A stretch of DNA of 12,760 bases from Caulobacterales bacterium RIFOXYB1_FULL_67_16. Lineage in GTDB: Bacteria; Pseudomonadota; Alphaproteobacteria; Caulobacterales; Caulobacteraceae. The DNA is taken from positions 1 to 12,760 of the forward strand of contig MGLN01000047.1 of NCBI GenBank assembly GCA_001796045.1. Direction: 5' to 3'. The first letter of the stretch is position 1. Each line of letters starts with the position of its first letter. Below the pieces are notes generated by a model. It saw only the letters and a program-made list of their open reading frames with translations, made no database searches and was not told where the DNA came from. The position numbers and the translations under genes are program-made. Below, piece after piece: positions 1 to 5,992 of this stretch.

Positions 1-349
1 CGGTCCGCTCGGTGGTGTCGGCGCCCTCGACGGCCAGGCCCTCCGGGGTGACGACGGCGAAGCGAAGCGCCTTGATCTGGGCCTCGTGGATCAGGCCGTA
101 CATGGTCTCGGTCAGGACGCCGTCGGCGATGGAGAACCAGACCTTCGACACCGCGCCGGTCGGTCCGCCGTCCTGATAGCGGCCGTCGACATAGGCCTCA
201 TAGGACGCTCCGGCCCCGGTCTTGGCGGCGCTGGACCAGACAGGCGGAGCGCCGGGCGCTCCAGGGGCGATGCCGGACTGGGCCGAGGCGGCGGAAGCGA
301 TCGCCAGGCCGGCGGCGCCGGCGAGGCAGAGGGAACGGAAATGACGCAT
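1..349 (-). CDS. GH15 glucan 1,4-alpha-glucosidase (glucoamylase), N-terminal part only
   Basis: This is the first 116 residues of a gene that continues beyond the left edge of the window. Seen: an N-terminal export signal (MRHFRSLCLAGAAGLAIASA, then ASA|QS at about residue 24), a proline/glycine-rich linker with APGAPGAPPVW, then a beta-rich stretch with KVWFSIADGVLTE at about residues 69-81. That combination is typical of the glucodextranase-type N-terminal domain preceding the GH15 catalytic barrel. The catalytic domain is outside the window, so activity is inferred. GH15 enzymes release beta-glucose from non-reducing ends of alpha-glucans by inversion. The signal places it in the periplasm or outside. 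The start follows the esterase stop by 8 bp, with GAGGA (359-355) overlapping that stop 5 nt before the ATG, so it is the last visible gene of the minus-strand operon. A glucodextranase-like specificity cannot be excluded. Confidence 0.85.
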   Translation of the reverse strand, partial: MRHFRSLCLAGAAGLAIASAASAQSGIAPGAPGAPPVWSSAAKTGAGASYEAYVDGRYQDGGPTGAVSKVWFSIADGVLTETMYGLIHEAQIKALRFAVVTPEGLAVEGADTTERT

Positions 350-357
350 GGTGGTCC

Positions 358-1290
358 TCACGGGTTGCGCGTGGGGGCGGGGGAAAGAAGAAAGCTCAGG
401 GGAACGTCCAGCCGCTGGTTCCAGGACGCCTCGTTGTGCTGGGCGCCGGGGAAGACCAGGCTCTGGAAATCGCCGGGGCCGTAACCGCGGCGGCGGAAGA
501 CGGCGTCCACCTGGGTCTGGAAGGCGGCGTAGAACTGATCCAGGGTCTCGTCGCCCCGGTCGAAGTAGAAGCGGTTCGCGCCGGGCGCCGGCAGGCCACG
601 TTCGATCATGCCGGTCCAGGCGGCGACCAGACGTTCGCGCCAGGCCTCCAGGCTCTGACCGTCCAGACCTGTGACCCGCAGCGGCCAGTGGGTCGACAGG
701 CAGGCGGCGGCGGAGAAGATGTCCGGCCGTTTCATCACCGCATACAGGGAGATCAGCCCGCCCATGCTGGAGCCGCTGATCAGGGTGTCCTCGCGGCCGG
801 GCAGGGTGCGGTAGGTCCGGTCCACGAAGGGTTTCAGCTCTTCGGTCAGGAAGCGGACGTAGCCGTCCGACAGGGGCGGGCCGCCATAGACGGCCTGAAC
901 GTCCCCGCGCATGTCCTCGGGCAGGGCCGCGATCAGATCGGCCGGGACATACTCCCTCAGGCGAAGATCCGTGTTCCAGACGCCGACCACGATGGGCGCC
1001 CGCACCTGGCCGCCGGCGATCAGCCGCGTCAGATGCTCGTCCACCCCCCATTCGCCGAAGTTGGCCGTCGAGGGATCGAACAGGTTCTGTCCGTCGTGCA
1101 TGTAGAGGACGGGATAGGCGGCATCCGAAGTCTCATAGCCAGGCGGCAGCCAGACGGAGACGTTGCGGGGCTTCACATGGGCCGAGGTCACGGCCCCGTG
1201 GAGGATCAGACGACCGGCCGCCGTTTGCGCCCGTGCGGCGCCGGCGAAGGGCAGAGCAGCGGCCAGGGCCAGGAGCGCGCGGCGGTTCAC
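358..1290 (-). CDS. Exported alpha/beta-hydrolase, putative esterase (Fes / esterase D-like)
   Basis: This 310-residue protein begins with an export signal (NRRALLALAAALPFAGAARA|QT). The RR followed by a short hydrophobic stretch is compatible with Sec or Tat export. The mature part resembles the putative-esterase family (enterochelin esterase / esterase D fold): strand and oxyanion region around PVLYMHDGQNLFDP (60-73), nucleophile elbow GSSMG with Ser175, an acidic candidate in RGDETLD (Asp247/Glu248), and catalytic His285 in GAQHNEASW. The triad assignment is inferred from family architecture. The GTG start at 1290 is chosen because the signal peptide begins there, GGGAG (1303-1299) lies 8 nt upstream, and GTGA overlaps the transporter stop. 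A longer upstream reading would overlap the transporter by 270 bp. The substrate is unknown. The operon suggests a sugar or glucan ester, for example acylated maltodextrin, but this is speculative. Confidence 0.8.
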   Translation of the reverse strand: MNRRALLALAAALPFAGAARAQTAAGRLILHGAVTSAHVKPRNVSVWLPPGYETSDAAYPVLYMHDGQNLFDPSTANFGEWGVDEHLTRLIAGGQVRAPIVVGVWNTDLRLREYVPADLIAALPEDMRGDVQAVYGGPPLSDGYVRFLTEELKPFVDRTYRTLPGREDTLISGSSMGGLISLYAVMKRPDIFSAAACLSTHWPLRVTGLDGQSLEAWRERLVAAWTGMIERGLPAPGANRFYFDRGDETLDQFYAAFQTQVDAVFRRRGYGPGDFQSLVFPGAQHNEASWNQRLDVPLSFLLSPAPTRNP

Positions 1291-2807
1291 GCCCTTTGCT
1301 CCCGCACCCTGAGGGCGCTGAAGGCCGCCAGCAGGAAGGATGCGGCGCCCAGCACCAGGGCCCAGATCGCCTGTCCGCTGAAAAAGTGCTTCAGAATCAG
1401 GCCCAGCACCGTGGCCGCCAGCAGCTGGGGCACGACGATGAAGATGTTGAACACGCCCATATAGACGCCCATCTTCCGCGCCGGCACAGCCGCCGACAGG
1501 ATGGCGTAGGGCATGGAGACGATCGAGGCCCAGGCGAAGCCGACCCCGACCAGGGGCAGCCACAGCAGGCCCGGCTCGCGGATCAGGAAGACGCCGAACA
1601 GACCCGCCGCGCCGAGCGCCAGCATCAGGGCGTGGGTCGCCCTGCGGCCGATCCGCCTAGCCAGGACCGGCAGGGTGAAGGCCGCCAGGGCCGCCACCCC
1701 GTTATAGACACCGAACAGAACCCCCACCCAGTCGGCCCCGGCGGCGTAGGCGGCCGAGGTGGTGTCGGTCGTGCCGTAATGGACGCTGGTCACGGCGGCG
1801 GTGGTGTAGATCCACAGGGCGAACAGGGCGAACCAGCTGAAGAACTGAACCACCGCCAGATCGCGCATGGTCTGGGGCATGCGATACACGTCGTTCAGGA
1901 TCTCGGTCACGGCGTTTGTCAGGCCGCGCCTCTGCATTATGCCCACCGCGATCTGCAGCAGGCCGAAGCCGACGAAGAAGCCCGCCAGGACCAGCAGCTC
2001 CTTCTCCAGATCCAGGCCGGCGATCAGCACCAGGCCGAGCCCTCCCAGAACGGCGCAGACCAGGCCTGAACCCATCCAGCCCCGCACGCTGCGCGCCGGC
2101 GGCTCTGGCATATCGTCGGCCGGGGCGGCGCCCAGGGCTTCAAGGCGCGCACGTTCGAAGGCGGCGAGTTGCTCGGGGCTGTATTCGCGCGTGCTCAGCA
2201 CCGTCCACAGCACGGCCGTGAACAGGCCGGCGGCGCCGACGTAGAAGGCGATCTTGACCGACAGGGGCACGACCCCCGCCTCGGCCGTCGAGACCACGCC
2301 GAAGACGTTCGACAGCAGCCAGGGCAGGACCGAGGCGAAGACGGCGCCGGCCCCGATGAAGAAGCTCTGCATCGCATAGCCGGCGGTGCGCTGCTCCTCC
2401 GGCAGATTGTCGCCGACGAAGGCCCGGAACGGCTCCATGGTGATGTTTATGGAGGCGTCCATGATCCACAGCATGGCGGCTGCGAACCACAGGCCGGGGC
2501 TGTTGGGCATGGCGATCAGCGCCAGGGTGGTCAGGATCGCCCCGACCAGAAAATAGGGGCGGCGACGCCCGAAACCCGTCCAGGTCTTGTCGCTGAAATG
2601 CCCGACCAGGGGCTGGACCAACAGACCCGTCAGGGGGGCGGCGATCCAGAGGATGGCCAGGCTGTCGACCTCGGCGCCCAGGGTCTGGAAGATCCGGCTG
2701 GTGTTGGCGTTCTGCAGGCCGAAGCCGATCTGGATGCCGAAGAAGCCGACGCACATGTTCCAGATCGCCAGGCCGGACAGGCGCGGGCGGTGGGAGAGGA
2801 GGGTCAT
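1287..2807 (-). CDS. MFS sugar:cation symporter, SLC45/GPH-like (MalY-like)
   Basis: This 506-residue polytopic inner-membrane protein has about 12 hydrophobic segments in two halves, split by a charged cytoplasmic loop (about 206-243, rich in E, R, A and P). Features seen: the family-typical start GFFGIQIGFGLQNANTSRIF (21-40), an MFS motif-A-like segment GHFSDKTWTGFGRRRPYF (69-86), and DASINITMEPFRAFVGD (117-133), a pattern typical of sucrose/maltose carriers of the SLC45 type. Likely role: proton-coupled uptake of maltose, short maltodextrins or glucose from the periplasm. It fills the niche of Caulobacter MalY, which is why no ABC transporter is needed. The ATG at 2807 overlaps the GH97 stop in an ATGA, with only a weak upstream AGGG, suggesting translational coupling. 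The exact sugar is not readable from sequence. Confidence 0.9.
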   Translation of the reverse strand: MTLLSHRPRLSGLAIWNMCVGFFGIQIGFGLQNANTSRIFQTLGAEVDSLAILWIAAPLTGLLVQPLVGHFSDKTWTGFGRRRPYFLVGAILTTLALIAMPNSPGLWFAAAMLWIMDASINITMEPFRAFVGDNLPEEQRTAGYAMQSFFIGAGAVFASVLPWLLSNVFGVVSTAEAGVVPLSVKIAFYVGAAGLFTAVLWTVLSTREYSPEQLAAFERARLEALGAAPADDMPEPPARSVRGWMGSGLVCAVLGGLGLVLIAGLDLEKELLVLAGFFVGFGLLQIAVGIMQRRGLTNAVTEILNDVYRMPQTMRDLAVVQFFSWFALFALWIYTTAAVTSVHYGTTDTTSAAYAAGADWVGVLFGVYNGVAALAAFTLPVLARRIGRRATHALMLALGAAGLFGVFLIREPGLLWLPLVGVGFAWASIVSMPYAILSAAVPARKMGVYMGVFNIFIVVPQLLAATVLGLILKHFFSGQAIWALVLGAASFLLAAFSALRVREQRA

Positions 2808-4870
2808 CTGCGGCGCGCCCTGCCGACCGGGACGAACCGGATCGCCTGGCCGCCGCCGGGCGCCAGGGCCAGGGTCAGAACGTCCGCCGACGTCACCTCG
2901 CGCTGCTCGATGACGATGTCCTCGCGCTTGCCGCGATAATCGGCCTCGGGGCCGTCGCGATAGATCTCGGCCCGGTAGCGCCGCCCGTCGTCCAGGAAGT
3001 CGAGGGGCGCGGTCAGGACGCGCGGATGCTCGTCGGTGATGGCCCCCAGCGCCCAGACGTCGGAGGCCCGATCCTTGCGCGCAATGGCGACGTAATCGCC
3101 CATCTCGGCCGCCAGGACGCGGGTCTCGGCCCAGTCGACCGGCACGTCCTTGATGAACTGGAACGGGCCGGGATTGGCCTCGTAATTGACCAGCAGGTCC
3201 GCGGCCATCTGGATCGGGCTGTAGATGACGACATAGAGGGCCAGCTGTTTCGCCCAGGTCGTCTGCACCCCGCCGGGGCTGCGCGTCTCCATGCCGAAGA
3301 TGCCGGGCGTATAGTCCATCGGCCCGGCCAGCAGGCGGGTGAAGACCAGGTTCGGCTCGTGTTCGGGCGGATTGCCGGGGTTGCCCCAGGCCGAATACTC
3401 CATGCCCCGCTGGCCCTCGCGGCTGATGATGTTCGGATAGGTGCGGCGCAGGCCCGTGTCCTTGAACGGCTCGTGGGCGTTGACCGCAACCTTGTGGCGC
3501 GCGCCCGCCTCGACGACCTTCATGTGGTGCTGGGCCATCGCCTGGCTCTCGTGCCAGGCCATCACCATCCGGCCGTCCGGCCCGTCGACCCGAGCGCCGC
3601 CCGCATCGGCGACATAGCCGGTCTTGACCGAATGGACGCCCAGCCGCTCGTAAAGCGCCATCGCCGCCTCAAGCTGCTGCTCGTAATGGAAGGCGTTGCC
3701 GCCGGTCTCGTGGTGGCCGATCAGTTGCACGCCCTTGGACGCGGCGTAGCTCGTGACCCGTTCCAGGTCGAAGTCCGGATAGGCCTCGGTGAAGCTGAAG
3801 TCCGAGCCGTTGGCGAACCACTGGCCGTCCCAGCCCTTGTTCCAGCCCTCGACCAGGACCCCGCCCAGGCCGTGCTCAGCCGCGAAGTCGATGTGTTTGA
3901 TGGCGTTCTCGGTGGTGGCGCCGTGTTTGGGACCGGAGTTCCAGCTCTTCAGCTCCAGGTGCATCTCCCACCAGACGCCGACGTATTTCATCGGCTTGAA
4001 CCAGGACACGTCGCCCAGCTTGTTGGGCTCGTTCAGGTTCAGGATCAGGCTCGACTCGATAAGCCCGGCCGCGTTGTCCGACACCTGCAGCGTCCGCCAC
4101 GGCGTATTGAACGGCGCCTGGCGCACCACGGCGGCGTTGGTCAGTCCCGGCGTCAGCTGGGCCCGGAACTTCGTCTCCTCCGACCGGCGCAGGTTCATCC
4201 CGGCGTAATCGATGCAGGCGGCCTCGTGGATCGAGACGTGCAGGCCAGACCTACCCTTGACCGTCATCGGCGTCTGGGCGCTGCCGACCGCGCTGATCGG
4301 GGTGCGGCTGTAGAGGTATTCCTCGCGGTTCCACTCCCAGGCGGGGCACCACAGGGCCTCGCCGTCTTCGGCCAGGTTGAACTCGGTGATCTCCGAACCG
4401 ATACGAACCGTCTTCAGGGCCGGCTGGTCCGGGAACTCGTAGCGGAAGCCCAGGCCGTCGTCGTACAGGCGGAAGACAACGTCGACGCGGCGCTGCAAGC
4501 CGGCGGTCTCGGCGTAGCGGACCCGCCATTCGTTATAGTGGTTGCGGATGAAGCGGCGCTCGCCCCAGGGCTGCTCCCAGGTCTCGTCGAAGGTCACCGG
4601 CTGACCGGCCGTGATCGCCAGGCCGCGCTCAAGGGCGGGGGCGTCCGTCAGCAGGAAGCCCAGTTTCGACGGCGCGATGACCATCCGGCCCTGACGCAGG
4701 ACGGCGTACATCGGCCGGCCGTCGTTGTCGGTGAAGGCCTCGACCGTCAGGACGCCGCTCGGCGAGCTGGCGCGGGCGTGGGTCGGCGCGGTCTGGGCGC
4801 GAACGCCCGTCGCGCCAAAGGCCAGGATAGAGGCGCCGCCGAGGGCCAAGAAGGATCTGCGCTGCATCAT
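2804..4870 (-). CDS. GH97 alpha-glucosidase (SusB-type, inverting), Tat-exported
   Basis: This is a 688-residue glycoside hydrolase of family 97. The N-terminus QRRSFLALGG with ASILAFGATGVRA|QT is a Tat-type signal, so it is probably periplasmic. Domains: N-terminal beta-sandwich (about 35-285), a (beta/alpha)8 barrel (about 290-580) and a C-terminal beta domain. Residues matching the SusB catalytic/calcium set: Glu388 in GHHETGG, Glu467 in AHEPFKDTG, Glu485 and Glu491 in REGQRGMEY. The last three keep the 18- and 6-residue spacing I recall for SusB (E508, E526, E532). Gly418 in VKTGY sits where retaining GH97 members carry a nucleophilic Asp. The expected activity is therefore inverting exo-hydrolysis of alpha-1,4 and possibly other alpha-glucosides. 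The start was chosen at the double ATG (4870/4867), preceded by GGAG and the signal peptide. A 71-codon upstream extension runs antisense into the regulator gene and is rejected. It is first gene of unit 1. Confidence 0.93.
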   Translation of the reverse strand: MMQRRSFLALGGASILAFGATGVRAQTAPTHARASSPSGVLTVEAFTDNDGRPMYAVLRQGRMVIAPSKLGFLLTDAPALERGLAITAGQPVTFDETWEQPWGERRFIRNHYNEWRVRYAETAGLQRRVDVVFRLYDDGLGFRYEFPDQPALKTVRIGSEITEFNLAEDGEALWCPAWEWNREEYLYSRTPISAVGSAQTPMTVKGRSGLHVSIHEAACIDYAGMNLRRSEETKFRAQLTPGLTNAAVVRQAPFNTPWRTLQVSDNAAGLIESSLILNLNEPNKLGDVSWFKPMKYVGVWWEMHLELKSWNSGPKHGATTENAIKHIDFAAEHGLGGVLVEGWNKGWDGQWFANGSDFSFTEAYPDFDLERVTSYAASKGVQLIGHHETGGNAFHYEQQLEAAMALYERLGVHSVKTGYVADAGGARVDGPDGRMVMAWHESQAMAQHHMKVVEAGARHKVAVNAHEPFKDTGLRRTYPNIISREGQRGMEYSAWGNPGNPPEHEPNLVFTRLLAGPMDYTPGIFGMETRSPGGVQTTWAKQLALYVVIYSPIQMAADLLVNYEANPGPFQFIKDVPVDWAETRVLAAEMGDYVAIARKDRASDVWALGAITDEHPRVLTAPLDFLDDGRRYRAEIYRDGPEADYRGKREDIVIEQREVTSADVLTLALAPGGGQAIRFVPVGRARRR

Positions 4871-4892
4871 GGGAACTCCGTTACGCCGCCTC

Positions 4893-4922
4893 TTGCCAAC
4901 CGCCGCGAACGGTGGCTGAAAT
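4893..4922 (+). promoter_or_regulatory. Putative sigma70-like promoter of the LacI-family regulator gene
   Basis: TTGCCA (4893-4898) matches the -35 consensus at 5 of 6, and TGAAAT (4917-4922) matches the -10 at 4 of 6, with an 18-bp spacer. The predicted transcript would start near 4930, giving a leader of about 45 nt. The -10 lies inside the candidate operator at 4916-4941, consistent with autoregulation. I could not place a convincing promoter for the divergent GH97 operon in the same 103-bp gap. It must lie there or inside the regulator's 5' end. Confidence 0.4.
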
Positions 4923-4941
4923 GTTTGCAGAAAAATTTGCA
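4916..4941. promoter_or_regulatory. Candidate operator 1 (GH97 operon / regulator divergent gap)
   Basis: CTGAAATGTTTGCA (4916-4929) resembles a LacI-family 14-mer (TGCAAACGTTTGCA type, 10 of 14 positions), with a well-kept right half TTTGCA. A second TTTGCAG follows at 4936-4942, 12 bp after the first at 4924. AAATGTTTGCA (4919-4929) recurs exactly at candidate operator 3 (9671-9681) upstream of the receptor gene. Its position between two divergent starts lets one site control both directions. The role is inferred from position and repetition. Confidence 0.5.
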
Positions 4942-4959
4942 GGCCCGAAAGCCTGTGCT

Positions 4960-4964
4960 GAGGA
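4960..4964 (+). promoter_or_regulatory. Ribosome binding site fixing the TTG start of the regulator
   Basis: GAGGA lies 9 nt before TTG 4974. An in-frame TGA at 4959-4961 overlaps it, so no upstream start can exist in this frame. The first methionine inside the protein comes far into the DNA-binding region. This makes TTG the only start that preserves the helix-turn-helix. Confidence 0.7.
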
Positions 4965-4973
4965 CCCGCGACC

Positions 4974-5987
4974 TTGAGCCGCAAGACCACCCGCCTTGAA
5001 GACATCGCCCGCCTGGCCGGCGTCTCCGTCGCCACCACCTCCCGAGCGCTGAACGACAGTCCCGCCGTCAACGACCGCACCAAGCAGCTGATCTGGAAGC
5101 TGGCGAAGGAGCACGACTACCCCTTCCGCCGCTACATGCCCGCCGGACCGATCGGGGCCCAGGGCACGATCGCCCTGGTGACGCCGCGACCACAGGGGCG
5201 GGAGGGCCGGATCTCCGACCCCTTCTTTCTGGAGCTTCTGGCCGGGGTGGGCGAGGCGGCGCGCGAACGCGGCTGCGATCTGCTGATGAGCCATATTTCG
5301 CCCGCCACCTATGACGAGCTGGCGGCGGCGATGAACACCAGTCGTGCGGACGGCGTGATCTTCCTGGGCCAGTCCAGCCTGCACGGCGCCTTCAACCGGC
5401 TCGCGGCGGGCGACTATCGCTTCGTGGTCTGGGGCGCCGACCTGCCGGAGCAGGACTATTGCTCGATCGGATCGGACAACTTCTCGGGCGGTCGCCGCGC
5501 GACCTCGCACCTGGCGCGGCTGGGGCGCACGCGCATCGTCTTCCTGGGCGATCTGGATCCGCCTGAGGCCATGCAGAGGCACCGGGGCTATCTGGAGGCG
5601 CTGGAGACGGCGGGCCTGTCGGTCGACGCCGAACTGATCGTCCCCGCCCATTTCGAGGTCGAGTCCGCCGAGGCCGCCGTGGACGCCCTGGTGCGCCGGG
5701 GCGTCAGGTTCGACGGGCTGGTCGCCGCCTCCGACCAGATCGCCCTGGGCGCGGTGCGCGCGCTGGAACACGCCGGCCTGACCGTGCCCGGCGACGTCTC
5801 CGTCATCGGCTTCGACAACGTGCCCTTCAGCCGCTACTCGCGCCCGGCCCTGTCCACCATCGCCCAGGACACGATGAAGGCCGGTCGGCTGATGGTGTCC
5901 AAGCTTTTGGACCACGGGGGCGCGACGGCCGGTCGGTCGGAACGGGTGCCCACCGATCTGATCGTGCGCGAGACCTGTGGCGGCTGA
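4974..5987 (+). CDS. LacI/GalR-family transcriptional regulator of the alpha-glucan locus (MalI-like)
   Basis: This 337-residue protein has an N-terminal LacI helix-turn-helix, TRLEDIARLAGVSVATTSRA (6-25), with recognition helix SVATTSRALN (18-27). The periplasmic-binding-protein-like effector domain runs from about residue 64, with the family signatures ASDQIALGAVRALE and VSVIGFDNVPFSRYSRP near the C-terminus. The hinge is unusual: after DYP it reads FRRYMPAGP instead of the common N-x-LARSL pattern, so the usual DNA-intercalating Leu is not in register. The likely role is a repressor relieved by maltose or a maltodextrin, by analogy with Caulobacter MalI. Candidate operators lie in its own promoter and at the amylase and receptor promoters. 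Translation starts at TTG, forced by an in-frame stop just upstream. It diverges from GH97 and converges on the GH13 alpha-glucosidase with a 5-bp gap. The effector is inferred from context. Confidence 0.93.
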   Translation: MSRKTTRLEDIARLAGVSVATTSRALNDSPAVNDRTKQLIWKLAKEHDYPFRRYMPAGPIGAQGTIALVTPRPQGREGRISDPFFLELLAGVGEAARERGCDLLMSHISPATYDELAAAMNTSRADGVIFLGQSSLHGAFNRLAAGDYRFVVWGADLPEQDYCSIGSDNFSGGRRATSHLARLGRTRIVFLGDLDPPEAMQRHRGYLEALETAGLSVDAELIVPAHFEVESAEAAVDALVRRGVRFDGLVAASDQIALGAVRALEHAGLTVPGDVSVIGFDNVPFSRYSRPALSTIAQDTMKAGRLMVSKLLDHGGATAGRSERVPTDLIVRETCGG

Positions 5988-5992
5988 ACGGT

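Noticed and set aside
436..1464. 342-codon plus-strand frame over the esterase and transporter
   Set aside because: Antisense shadow; the minus-strand frames have signal peptide, GxSxG and transporter motifs.
4924..4942. TTTGCAG direct repeats as part of a CRISPR or integration site
   Set aside because: Only two short copies, with no spacers, cas, integrase or tRNA nearby. The promoter context fits an operator better.
3026..4999. 657-codon open frame antisense to GH97
   Set aside because: Shadow frame of the clear GH97 gene, with no recognisable domain.
4871..5083. 71-codon N-terminal extension of GH97
   Set aside because: It overlaps the regulator's 5' end and the control region, and would bury the Tat signal. 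The double ATG with GGAG upstream is a better start.
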